Positions 18,635 through 29,022 of a stretch of DNA of 30,399 bases are shown piece by piece. The notes beneath the pieces were generated by a model. That model was not told the DNA's origin and made no database searches. It worked only from the letters and a program-made list of their open reading frames with translations. A program made the translations under genes and the position numbers. The stretch's first letter is position 1. Every line of letters starts with the position of its first letter. The stretch covers positions 268-30,666 of the forward strand of contig JBBBWG010003904.1 of assembly GCA_037176905.1 (NCBI GenBank), in the 5' to 3' direction. Source of the DNA: Azolla pinnata (Eukaryota > Streptophyta > Polypodiopsida > Salviniales > Salviniaceae).

Positions 18635-19505
18635 ATGGTTCGCAATATGCACATACGTGTATGGCTCGACAAAGCCAAACCAAGCTCGCTACAGAGTGCT
18701 CAAGCATTAGGTACCAATGGGGAAAGCAAATATGATATGCTCAATTACCCCATCTCTATATGTCGTGGGGTCACAAACATTCTAGACATGAACTATGACC
18801 AGCTCCAGGAGGTATCGTCACACGCCTCGACCCGAGTGATCCATTATGATCCCCCCAGTATTATCGAGGATCTAAAATGATTAGCCAACTTCATCAACAC
18901 AATCATCTCCAAAAGGTGAAACGTGGCGCAGCCATCCACATCATCATCCCGTCCACAACACCCACAAAGTCCACATCCCGAACAATGGGAGGGGCTTGCA
19001 CGTGCAAATGAGCTGGGCCTAAATCTGCTGTGGCTTAAGGCGGGGTTCACGTGACTCGATGAGGCCTCAGTTGATCTTGGGGATGTCAATTGCAAGGACA
19101 TTCCAGATGGAGTGGTGTCGGTCCGAGGCCGAGTGTATGGGGGAAGCATAGCTGGGCTCCCTACAATTGAGTGGGTGGACAAGCGACATCGTTGCATGTC
19201 ATGTCGCATGACATCCCGTGGGCTATCGTCCTGGGGTTGGCCCATCTAGGGGCGTGCTCCCAACTGTGTAGGGTGTCGCTATATTGGGAGTGGTGGCCAA
19301 GCGCATCAAACAATGTCCGCCGACCCCTCATTGATAGGACAAGAGGTGGACACCATGTCATATACGATTGCATCTCCTCCGCTGGTGGCATACCACCAAA
19401 GTGAGCTGACATCTAATGCTACCATTCTCTCATGGGAACATAATATCCATGCCACTCAATCTCAAGTGTCTGAGGAAGTGGCAATCTATCAACCATCTGT
19501 AATAT
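18635..19505 (+). pseudogene. Unrecognised decayed gene in a GC-richer island
   Basis: The plus strand gives one mostly open frame with few stops. It opens VRNMHIRVWLDKAKPSSLQS, passes SICRGVTNILDMNYDQLQEV and a TGA at 18878, then LANFINTIISKR. It continues with a Ser/Pro/Gln-rich linker, EQWEGLARANELGLNLLWLK, VDLGDVNCKDIPDGVVSVRG and a C-terminal part ending at TAA near 19505. Base composition is clearly richer in G and C than the arrays on both sides. No family is recognised. It may be the second (TnpA-like) gene of the CACTA element or a captured host gene fragment; the sequence does not decide. Confidence 0.4.
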
Positions 19506-19509
19506 AGGA

Positions 19510-21060
19510 GTTTTAGGTTTTTGACAAAGTCCAGACAGATTTTTGACAAATTTCAAACTGTTAGACAAATTTCTGTCAAATAAATTTTGACAGAATGCTA
19601 GATAAAGTTTTGTCCATTCACATGTAATAAATTCTGACAAAAATAGGAAGCGAAAAATTTACATTACAGAACTCAATTCTTGGACATATTCTCTAACAAA
19701 TGATATCAACAATTCTAAACAAATTTCAACAGATTCTAATTTGTGAAGCTGAAGTAGAAACAAAAATTCAAATTCGGATAGCAACAGAAACAGCAAATTT
19801 CTCACAATCATGGTAGATTTCTGTCAAAAGAGCTTGAATTCTAACAATAACCTATTTTTTGGATAGATATCGGAAACATTTCCTAAAATTTGGACAGATT
19901 TCTATCAAATTATAACAGATTTCGAAGTCAACAGGATCTCTTAATTTTAAGACAGATTTCTAACAGAGTGATGACAAATTTCCGAATGTTAGACAAATTT
20001 CTGACAAAGTTTGAACAGAAACAGAGTAATGACAAATTTCCGAATGTTGGACGGATTTCTGACAAAGTTTTAACAGATTTCTAACAAATTTGAGAATGTA
20101 AGACGGCTTTTTGACAAATTTTAGAATGTTAGACAGATTCTAACAAAGTTTGGACACATTTCTGACAAATTCTTGCCTACTTGCACATACTAAAAACTTT
20201 TGACAAATGTAAGAATGTTGGAGAGATTTCAGCAAATTTAGAAAACTTCTTAGATTTCAACGATAGAGGTTTGACAGATTTCAGCAAATTCCAGTCAGAT
20301 TCAACATATTTTAGGCAGATATGAGTAAATTTCGGACAAACTTCTGTTAGATTTCAGTAAATTCAGTTACTATTGGACAAATTTATGATCAAATTCATGT
20401 AAATTTCAGGTCTAAATCAAACAATGAATTTCTGTTTGATTTCCTTAAATTTCATCAAATTTCTCAGAGTTTTGACAGATTTCAGCAATTCCACTTAGAT
20501 TCAGCATATTTCAGGCATATATGAGAAAATGTTGGACAAACTTCTGTTAGATTTCAGCATATTTCTGACATATTTCAGTAAATTCAGTAAATTTCAGCAG
20601 ATTTCCAACAGAGTTTACCGCAAAGTTTTTGTTTGATTTCTATTATATTTCTGTAAAATCAGAAAATTTTAGCACATTAGGATCAGATTCAGAAAAATTC
20701 TGATGAATTTAGTAAAGAAATTTCAACTGACATTTCGAGTTTACAACAAACTTTCTATTAGATTTCTGAAAATCCCAAAATTTTAGCAGTGATTGATCAA
20801 ATTTCAGAAGAGATCGATGAACTTTCAGACAAATTTTAGCAAAGATTTATCAAATTTCAGAAACATTTCAGATACAATTCAGTAAATTTTAGCTGACATT
20901 TCGAGTTTACAATAAATTTCTGTTAGATTTTTGTAAAATCTCAAAATTTCAGTAGTGATTGACCAAATTTCAAAAAACTTTCAACAGAGATTGATCAAGT
21001 TAATCCCAAAATTTCAGTAGTGATTAATCAAATTTCAAATAAATTTCAGCAAACAATATG
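19510..21060 (+). repeat. Degenerate short-period array (GACAGATTTCTGACAAATTT type)
   Basis: About 1.5 kb consists of variations on GACAGATTTCTGACAAATTT and TTCAGAATGTTAGACAAATT, with irregular period in the low twenties. The left part favours GACAAATTTC and the right part TTTCAGCAAATTTC, so the unit drifts along the array. Small open frames such as 19890-20084 merely follow the repeat and are not genes. Confidence 0.75.
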
Positions 21061-21330
21061 TACATCTTTAATACCTTTTTGCTTGTATATGCATACATAT
21101 GTACATATACACCATAAATATTCATACATTTATATATGTTGACACATACATGTAGATGTACATATTCACCTTTAATTGCATACATGCATGTATATTCAAT
21201 TGTACATGGATAGCTATATATTCACCAATATATGTATACATACATGCATATTCACCTGTATATCTATATATAGATATATAGATGCATATTGATCTGTAGA
21301 TGGATAGATAAATGGATATTAAACATTTTA
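21060..21330. repeat. TACATA/TATG simple-sequence tract
   Basis: A mixture of TACATA, CATGTA and TATATA words without strict period. It is the first of several such tracts; others lie at 25640-25860, 26060-26240, 26590-26740, 26890-27060 and 27370-27720. Confidence 0.8.
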
Positions 21331-21500
21331 CGTCATAATAAAGACATATTTAGTATATAACTATATAATTGTATGTTCCACCGATTGGATAGATCACTTA
21401 ATTGTTTCAAATGTTCAAATCTTGCATGGGACATAATGTTATAATAGATATATAGTATGGTCGCGGTAATTTTGCAATAACAAGTGCGTTTAAGTTGTAG
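21331..21500 (+). repeat. tRNA/SINE-like core, isolated copy
   Basis: This matches the cores at 26282, 27103 and 27840: CATAATAAAGACATATTTAG, then ACCGATTGGATAGATCACTT, then TGTTCAAATCT (21412-21422), like a Pol III B box. It stands 4-5 kb from the other copies, on the other side of the CACTA coding region. Confidence 0.5.
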
Positions 21501-21782
21501 CAAAATTGGATCTTTATTGCACAATTTGCCGCGATGTTGCTACAACATAGACACTATTTACTACAGTATATCTACATATTTCTGAGTTTAATTGGAAAGA
21601 TGTTACCTCTACCACATCATCTACCAGCTTCGTGTGATGACGCAAAAAAACAGATGAGCACGTTGCATGGGCTCAACCACTAGAGAATCCATGCATGTAT
21701 CAATGATTGTGTGCTCTTTTGAGGAGAATTCGAAGATCTGATGGAATCCCCAAAGTGTGGAGAGCCCAAATATCGATTAGAG

Positions 21783-22166
21783 GTAACACTAATGTAGGTT
21801 CCTCGCAAGCTTAGTTCAAAAATTGCGAGTTCAATCTTTCCAACAATTTATCCATGCATGTTGCTGCAAAGTCATGGAAACGTTCCAGCAGCAGCAATTG
21901 TGAAGCAGCAACATTGTTGCAGAGTTGCTGCAACACGACTGTAACATGGTCATGAGTTTGTTACAACTTTACCGTGACTTCACTACAAAATTACCGCGAG
22001 TTCAATATAAATTTACTAGAAGTTTGTTGTAAATTTACCGTGAGTTTGCCACAAGTTTACTGTAACTTTACCGCGAATTTGTTGTATAGATGCTATAATT
22101 GAGCTGCAACATTGATGCACAATTGCTTCACATTAAAACTAACAATATCTGGATCATTGTTGATTT
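21783..22166 (+). repeat. Repeat-rich interruption inside Tnp2 (intron or insertion)
   Basis: Coding homology stops at an AG|GTAACA sequence (21781-21788) and resumes after TTGATTTCAAG near 22167. The gap holds TTGCTGCAAC, GTTGCAG and TTTACCGCGA words also seen in the arrays outside the gene. The AG|GTAA junction fits a plant 5' splice site, so an intron filled with repeats is possible; a later insertion is the alternative. Confidence 0.45.
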
Positions 22167-22455
22167 CAAGTGCTTTGACACTTCCCGGTCGATCCCAGGC
22201 TCCGCATGATGTTCCAATGTCAATCCATCGCATCATTGATGAATTGGTATCTAGCACATCACAACCAAGATGAGAAGGAGAGAATACCAGCCGATTCTCC
22301 AGCTTGGCAGCACATCGATTCCACTTGGCCAGAATTTGGAGCTGAACACCGAAACTTGAGATTGAGTTTAGGCACGGACAATGTAAACCCATTTGGGCCT
22401 TGCAGCAGCTCCTACTATGTTTGGGCAGTTGCGCTGGTCAACTACAACTTGCTTC

Positions 22456-22596
22456 CATGCTAATGCTCTTCAAGAAGGTACATATCATGCGAATGCTCTT
22501 CAAGAAGGTACATATCATGCTAATGCTCTTCAAGAAGGTACATATCATGCTAATGCTAATGCTCCTCAAGAAGGGACATATCATGTTAATGCTCGT
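22456..22596 (+). repeat. 30-bp in-frame minisatellite within Tnp2
   Basis: Units beginning CATGCTAATGCTCTTCAAGA start at 22456, 22486 and 22516, differing by one base. A 36-bp fourth unit at 22546 gained six bases (AATGCT), and a partial fifth begins at 22582. Since 30 and 36 are multiples of three, all three frames stay open through the array. It sits between the Tnp2 blocks VNYNLLPC and GKYKETNMDVYMAPL, at a point where family members normally have a short constant loop. Confidence 0.95.
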
Positions 22597-22899
22597 CATC
22601 CTAGGCAAGTATAAGGAAACGAATATGGATGTGTACATGGCACCATTGGTGCAAGAGGTAAAATTATAATGGCAAGAGATTGAAATGGAGGATATGTCAC
22701 AGGCATTGCCTAAATGTCAGTTCCAGCTTAAAGCCATTCTAATAATGTATGACTTTCTAAATTTCGGGCAATGTTGAGAATCACGGCAGATTCCTTCCAT
22801 CCACGCTACCAACCATTGGAAAATGGCCGAGCACCAGTGTGCATGTCAATTATATAGTGGAAAGAGATGTGGGTGCAAGTTAGTGGGGAAGTAATGCTT

Positions 22900-23100
22900 G
22901 AGATATCGAGGTATAAAAGTCAAAGTTTATGTCATTTGCTACATCATTGTTGCACAATTATTGCAACGTCGTTGCAACTGTGGCGCGGGTTTGCTGGTTA
23001 GTTGTTGCAACCTTGCTATGAGTTTGCTGCAACTTTGCAATAATGTTGCTGCACAGTTGCTGCAATGTTGCTACAATGTAGCCCTTAAACCCTAAACCCT
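22900..23100 (+). repeat. TTGCTGCAA-rich repeat gap between Tnp2 and DUF4218
   Basis: Many copies of GTTGCTGCAA, TTGTTGCAAC and TTGCAACTTTGC, each nearly self-complementary, fill this interval. Two adjoining telomere-like units (AAACCCTAAACCCT) close it at about 23087-23100. Coding homology resumes about 50-100 bp later. Confidence 0.6.
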
Positions 23101-25080
23101 GCCTTTATCTCTTTGTGCAATATTTGTAGGTTGTCCATATTTTTCGAGTTGACCTATTAGGAGGACTTGAAAATTAAGCACTTGCTAGACCCATCTTGAA
23201 GAATGTCACGATGATGGTGTGGGACCACTTGATGGGCATCCGAGACTCATGGGTTATTCGGATGGACTTACAGTGTTGCGGGAAGATTTGCAGTGCATGG
23301 CCGATCGAGCGCAAGAATGGGCTAGTGACATTATCAAGGGTTTAGATTTTGATGAGATCAAAATGTCAGGAGCTAAAGGAGATAATCACCCAGATCAGAA
23401 CTCCAACAGGATACAATTGAGAGGCAACCAGTGATGTAGAGGCAGCCTAGATAGACGCAATTGAGGCAATGTATCTTCATGAGGATATGTTTCCACGATT
23501 CATTCTAACTAGCAAGGTGCACTTGGTGGTCCACATCATCCAGGATATGGATGTGGCCCAATTTCTAGTAGATGGCGGTTTTCTTACAGCATTTCATGAA
23601 AACGCTGAAGGATTTATGTAAGACAGAATGCATGGCCTCAAGATAGCATGAGTGGAGGGTGGTTGATCCAAGAGGGGCTGGTGTTTATCTCATAGTATTA
23701 ACACGAGGTCGATTTGTCGTTGCCCCACCCCTTCTCCATCAGACCCTTGTTGTCGATGATGGATGTGAGAGTACCAGATGAACCCGTCATCCCTCAAGGG
23801 ATGGGCCGGTCTATCAGTTTAGGGCGCGAGCTTCATTCGAAGTTGAACAACTTTTGTATCCTAACCATGCAAGTTATGAGAACTAGGGTGGAAAGGTACC
23901 ATAAGGCTGGTTTATCTAGAGCATGCCCACATCTGTCGTGAACATGGTCGATGTGTGCCACTTCCAAGTGACATCACCCAATTCTCGTAAACCATCATGG
24001 TAGAATGGGTGCATGGGGACCTGGACAGAGTGGATCAGTTTGAGTAGTCGTGCATCAATAACTCAAGAGTGAGAATATACGCAGGGTTGCAGTTCTATGT
24101 ATACCCTAACCCTAAATCCTAATTTACAACTAATATATAATTATAGAATTTTTGAAACAATACGTTTTATTAATGATGTAGTGCACATATTATAATGCAA
24201 TTTGGTGGCACAACACACGTTATCACACTAAAACCATTGATTGGAACTGGTATACATCAGATTTTGAAGTGATCGGCAGACATATGAGGGGGAGGATAGA
24301 CAAGAGCAAGAATATTTTGGAAACATCCAAAACTTCATTAAGATAGACTTTCAAAGATTCGAAATGTATATCTTCGATGTATGATGGTTTAAAGATGTTA
24401 TGGGTAAGGTCCCACACTACTCTATCAATGTACAAGCAAGTGGCTTTAAAATAAAATGATTGACTCCACGCAAATTTGTATTTCCGAGGGGACCTTTATC
24501 CTACCATTTCATTGTGATCGGGTGGGCTGTTCTTAAACAATATAAATACATTTAAAAAAATATTACATTTCTTAAACAGTTTTCAACATATCTTGTAACG
24601 TAATGCAAGTCATTTTCCAACCTGTACTTCATAATGAGAAGTGGCGGTATGTGATATCGATGCGTATTGTGTAAAGCCACTTTTCCACTTCTTGTTGCTA
24701 GAAGTGGGACTAATAAATCATGGTGCCGACTAACACAGATATGTCTGATCAATGAGACAGGTTGGTATTGCCATCCATTGCATCAGATTCGTTAGATGTT
24801 ACTACACAATTGCTCAATGACGTCGACAATGTTAAAGTCGGGATATTTGATGATGCTAATAGTGATCAAGCTGATCAAGATTGAGCTGACGAATCAATCA
24901 ACACTGATGCTTCCATAGATTTATGCATTGAGTTACGGTCTAGGGACATGATTGATATCGATGAAAATGTTAATCTCTCCATTGATATTGATCTGTTCCT
25001 TGTAATCGATTCTTATGTCAACCAAAACTCATGATGACAATGCATGCATGTATGCATGTATGTATACATATGTAAATGAA

Positions 25081-25097
25081 TATATATATATATATAT
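25081..25097. repeat. (TA)n microsatellite
   Basis: An unbroken run of alternating T and A follows a TATGTATG-type tract and lies just after the CACTA transposase stop. Confidence 0.9.
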
Positions 25098-25134
25098 AAA
25101 CATGTAACTACCATGTAGCTACTTTGCTGCTACT

Positions 25135-25341
25135 ATGCAGTTACTACGAGGATGGCAGATAGAAGTTCGATCTGGCTGGTTGGAACTTGAAATGTTCATA
25201 GAAGGGAACTTGTTCACGATCGTAGAACGAACAAGAAAAAACGCACATCCCTTGCTACTGGGTAGATCCTGGCTTTCCACAGCCAAGATGAAAGACAATT
25301 GCCCAAGAACATTCTATCGTTTCAAAGAGGCGGAGAAGTAA
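25135..25341 (+). pseudogene. Possible Ty3/gypsy protease-region fragment
   Basis: A 68-codon open frame includes NLFTIVERTRKNAHPLLLGR followed by SWLSTAKMKDNC. The LLLGRxWLxxAK pattern with a preceding F-x-I-V strand matches the C-terminal part of retropepsin domains in plant Ty3/gypsy polyproteins. The catalytic D-T/S-G upstream is not seen. It lies on the plus strand, opposite to the gypsy remnants at 16.5 and 29.4 kb, and only about 30 bp before the CACTA-like terminus at 25372. Confidence 0.5.
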
Positions 25342-25371
25342 ACCTCAAAACTAAGAAGGAACCGTGCAACC

Positions 25372-25391
25372 ACTACAAGGTATTGACGAGT
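25372..25391 (+). repeat. CACTA-type transposon terminus, second copy
   Basis: CACTACAAGGTATTGACGAG has the most canonical CACTACAAG start in the window. It has the same orientation as 17247-17266, so the two cannot be the ends of one element without rearrangement. Repeat-like sequence of the TTTACTRCAA type follows it, as at 17247. Confidence 0.6.
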
Positions 25392-26329
25392 TTGGACACT
25401 AATTGCCAAAAAAAATGATCTAAAAATTTCAAGTCACCTCAAAGAACATAAAAATTTTATTGCAATCATAAATGTGAGCTTAAACGTGTGGTAGAAACGA
25501 CTATACACATAATTGTTACCACAAGTTTACTGCTACTTTCGATGTACAATTTACTAGTTCACTACAACATTTATTGCAGTTGTAAACAATGACTATTACT
25601 TCTTGTTTACTACAAGATTTAGCGTGACTTTAGACGCATAGGGTATGTATGTATGTATCATGCATGCATATTCATACATATCTATATCTGTATATTCATG
25701 TATGCTTATTCACCTGTATATGCATACATACATGCATATGGGTATATTCATTGAGTATATGTACATGTTTGATGATATATATATATATACACACACACAT
25801 AAATATGCATGCATACCTGTACATTCACATGTATATGTAGATATATGATACATATTTGCAATATAGATGCACCTGTCAAGACGTTACCATACTATATAGT
25901 TGCTACAATATAGACACACACACCTGTTACTGCAAGGTAGACGCAACCATACTGCATATTTGCTGCAACATAGAAAAACCTATTTCTAGAATAAAAACGT
26001 AATCATACTTCATATTTGCTTCACAATAGCTACAGATTAGCGGATATTAGCATGCATTCACCTAACTATACATGCATACATGCATATTTATGTGTATATA
26101 CATAGATATGTTCATATTCTTCTATGTATGTACATGTTTCATGTATATTCATCTATAAACGGTTACATATACACAAAAATCTATATATATACATGTATAT
26201 ATACATGTACATGTAAATATATATGTAGTATAGAAGAATATTGATTTGTATAGGGATAGATACATAGATATATAATATCTTACATAATAATAAAGATATA
26301 TGTAGTACAATTAGTATATAATTCTATTT

Positions 26330-26395
26330 TAATCGATTGGCTAGCTCATTTGATTGTATTAAATGAGGTCATGGGTTCAAATTTTTCTTGTCGAA
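26330..26395 (+). repeat. tRNA/SINE-like core copy
   Basis: TTGGCTAGCTCATTTGATTG (from 26337) resembles a Pol III A box, and GGTTCAAATTT (26374-26384) a B box, with spacing as in tRNAs or tRNA-derived SINEs. Confidence 0.5.
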
Positions 26396-27159
26396 CAATG
26401 TTAGGTAAATATGCAATATCATCATTGTAAACTAAGCATTAAAGTCACCTCAAATTTGTAGTAAAAAGGTTTGCAACAAGCTTGCGGTAACAATCGTAGC
26501 AAATTTACACAATTTTGAAAAACATTTAACGCGACCAAGATGCATTGCAGTACTAGCCACATAGTAGCTGCATAGTAGCCTATATTAACATGTATTCACT
26601 TGTATATGCATACATACAGATATTCACATACATGCATGTATACATGTATATTTATATCTATATGTAGATATATATGTAGACGTAGATGTAGATGTATGCA
26701 CACATATTCATCTGTATATTCATAAATACATGATATAGAATATTTTGGATCATAATAAAATCATATTTATTGTATATCTTTCTTACAACTTTAAATCTTG
26801 CCTGTGGCACAAAGTTGTAGCATATGTGTAGTTTATAGCAAATGTGTAATATCGTTGCGTCTACATGGAAGTAACGCAACTAATGTTTACATGGATATGC
26901 ATCTAAACATACATATTCTCTATATATGCACATATTTGATGCATATTCACCTAAATATGCATATATACAAGCATATTCACCTATATATGCATGTATACAT
27001 GCATATTCACTTGTATATGTACATGTTTGATGCATATTGATCTATCTACTTATATATTCACACGTATTTTAATCTGGATGTGGATAGATGAATGGATATA
27101 GAACATTTTAAATTATAATAAAGACTTATTTAGTTGATGTATTTTATAACTTTATGTTT

Positions 27160-27230
27160 GTTCAATTGGCTAGACCACTGGATTGAGTTAAATGAGGTTA
27201 CAGGTTGAAATATTGCTTGTGGCACAAAGT
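27160..27230 (+). repeat. tRNA/SINE-like core copy
   Basis: TTGGCTAGACCACTGGATTG (from 27166) and GGTTGAAATAT (27203-27213) correspond to the boxes of the other cores. GTGGCACAAAGTTGT follows, also seen in the copy at 26744 which has lost its A-like box. Confidence 0.55.
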
Positions 27231-27874
27231 TGTTGTAAATATGTAGTATAATCATGTTTGCATTTTAGTAAGTGTGCGTCTATGCTGCAACCAATAATAA
27301 TATACACTATGGTTGTGCTAAATTTAAAGGAAAAAGTAGTAACAGTAGCTTCACATCAGCCTAGATTTAGCCTGTATTCACTTGTATATGCATACATACA
27401 TGCATATTTATGTTTATATGCATAGATATTTGCATATTTGTCTATACATGTACATGTTTGTTAAATATTCACATGTATATGAATACATACATGCATACTC
27501 ACCCGTATATGCATATATACATGTATATTCATCTGTATCTGCATTCATGCATATTCATGTGTATATGTACATGTAGGATGTATATTTACCTCTGTATGTA
27601 TACATACGTACACACATACATTACATACATATACACAAATATGCATGTATGTTCACATATATATATATAGATGTCAATGTGTACATGTATATTGATCTAT
27701 AAATGAATAGATACATGGATATAATACTCTAATTTATGTCAACGCATAGTTCTCGTCACTACATGTAATTTGAAAGCACTGTTTCATCTTAAGATTTATG
27801 GCAAATTTGTTGAAAGTAATCGAAATTACCGTACACTTTATCGATATTTTGAATCCTTATATTATATAATTGTA

Positions 27875-27945
27875 TATTTGATCAATTGGCTAGACCATCA
27901 AATGAGGTCACAGGTTCAAATCTTACCTATGCACAAGGTTATAGC
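27875..27945 (+). repeat. tRNA/SINE-like core copy
   Basis: ATCAATTGGCTAGACCATCA (27881-27900) and GGTTCAAATCT (27913-27923) form the best B-box match of the set. No TACATA tract directly adjoins it on the right. Confidence 0.55.
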
Positions 27946-27949
27946 ATAT

Positions 27950-28960
27950 TATATATTCTGGCCATGTCAAATTTGCAAGAAAGAAGATACTACTGCTAAG
28001 GGAACGGTCATCTCAAACCTTTGTTTTACTTTATTGAATTCTTTATATTTTTATTATTTTTATACAATATTCTTATAGATTAAAAAAAATATTATAAGAT
28101 TAAAACATTAGTTGAATAAAAAATCAATAGTTAGTATAGATGAATGGTTGTTGGAGGTTGATTGTCAATTGAGTTCCACTTATCTTAATAATTGCAAATA
28201 TCCATATCTACCCCATCATTCATAGGTTCACTTCATCCTAACTTATGCATTGCCATGATTCTAGATTTATTTAGACACGAACTTCCCGAACATCTCACAA
28301 AAAATGGGCCTAACAAAGTTTTAGCCACACCAACCACCTGCTTTGTTCCACGTGAGATACGATCCAATAAACAAACACATTCAAGAAAATGTACTGAGGC
28401 GCTACCTCTGGCTATGGGACAGACCTTGAGTCCCCTTCCTGTTGTAAAGTGCTATCTAACCCTTTTGACTCAGGGAACGTAAGGCCCCCGGTTTCTTCTT
28501 AATACCCATTATATGAATCCTCATCATTGATCCCATAATTTTTTTCATCTTCATGGCGAGATCTTGCTAATGAATGCATTAAAATATACAATTAAAATAA
28601 AATTTTCCAACCAATTTATAGTCTAGGTTATCTACTCAGACCTAGAAAACAATGGTTTAAATAATTACGGAATGACTATAGTTTAATAGTTAGGATGAAC
28701 AGCAAGAGAATACTACGAGTACAGAGATTGAGATTATGTGTAAATTGAGAATAAACATATAATTTCGAAGGATTAGGCCTTTGATAGTGATTAGAGTAAT
28801 ATAATGATTACTTATCACAAGCTTCCTCTACAATCAAACATGATAGATACAATAGAAAGAAAATGTCAAGAGCTTCACAATGACGCAAACATTTCAGAAG
28901 ACGGATACTTGAATCAAAAGTAATGGCCTAATGAAGCTTTGAACCTACAGCTAAGCACTT
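27950..28960. other. Stretch without a recognised gene, possible retroelement flank
   Basis: No domain is readable. Plus-strand frames 27770-28078 and 28192-28482 have no motif. The part near 28280-28490 is less AT-rich and contains GGCCCCCGG. Since a minus-strand gypsy element lies to the right, its 3' LTR would be expected somewhere within 28480-29390, but with a single copy in view the ends cannot be fixed. Confidence 0.4.
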
Positions 28961-28963
28961 GTG

Positions 28964-28965
<2 letters not shown>

Positions 28966-29019
<54 letters not shown>
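28966..29019. repeat. (CT)n microsatellite
   Basis: An uninterrupted dinucleotide run of about 27 repeats. T-rich homopolymer tracts follow at 29075-29175. The purity suggests it is young and probably length-variable. Confidence 0.97.

Positions 29020-29022
<3 letters not shown>

Larger units (their letters stand above)
21700..25034 (+). pseudogene. CACTA (En/Spm) transposase pseudogene: Tnp2, DUF4218, DUF4216
   Basis: Plus-strand blocks appear in the order of plant CACTA transposases. SPKCGEPKYRLE (to 21782) is the metal-binding type box before Tnp2. VL-stop-HFPVDPRLRMMF (22170-22211), ASLMNWYLAHHNQDE, IPADSPAWQHID (22284-22319), WPEFGAEHRNLRLSLGTD and MDVYMAPLVQEVKL (to 22667) are Tnp2 proper. 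KNVTMMVWDHLMGIRDSW (about 23200-23255) precedes DUF4218: FILTSKVHLVVHIIQDMDV (about 23496-23552), then RQNAWPQDSMSGGWLIQEG (about 23625-23680). YFGNIQNFIKIDFQRFEMY (about 24312-24370) and QPVLHNEKWRYVISM (24618-24662) are DUF4216. An acidic tail ends at TGA 25032. The transposase would cut and paste the element at its termini. Stops, frameshifts and repeat-filled gaps make it inactive; the TGA at 22176 replaces an expected Arg codon, a CpG-type change. Confidence 0.9.
25640..27725. repeat. Higher-order repeat: TACATA tracts alternating with a tRNA/SINE-like core
   Basis: Blocks of TACATA/CATGTA simple sequence alternate with less simple segments containing CATAATAAAGAYATATTTAG, a TTGGCTAGMYCA box and a GGTTCAAAT box. 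Cores begin near 26282, 26744 and 27103, spaced about 460 and 360 bp apart, and another lies just beyond at 27840. Short GTTGCWACRT and CACAAAGTTGTAGCA words recur after each core. Units are strongly diverged. Many small open frames here simply translate the simple sequence. Confidence 0.65.

Noticed and set aside
17275-21060. CRISPR-like array
   Set aside because: Units are directly adjacent, diverged and without unique spacers; the context is a plant nuclear genome with transposons.
22393-22669. Two overlapping plus-strand open frames through the minisatellite
   Set aside because: Both are partial readings of the Tnp2 pseudogene and its 30-bp repeat; neither is a separate gene.
25645-27670. 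Several open frames rich in Tyr, Ile, His and Met
   Set aside because: They translate TACATA/CATGTA simple sequence, which lacks stops in some frames by composition alone.
26330-27945. Genuine tRNA genes
   Set aside because: Only A/B-box-like words are present; no acceptor stem or anticodon arm can be paired convincingly, so a tRNA-derived repeat is the most that can be claimed.
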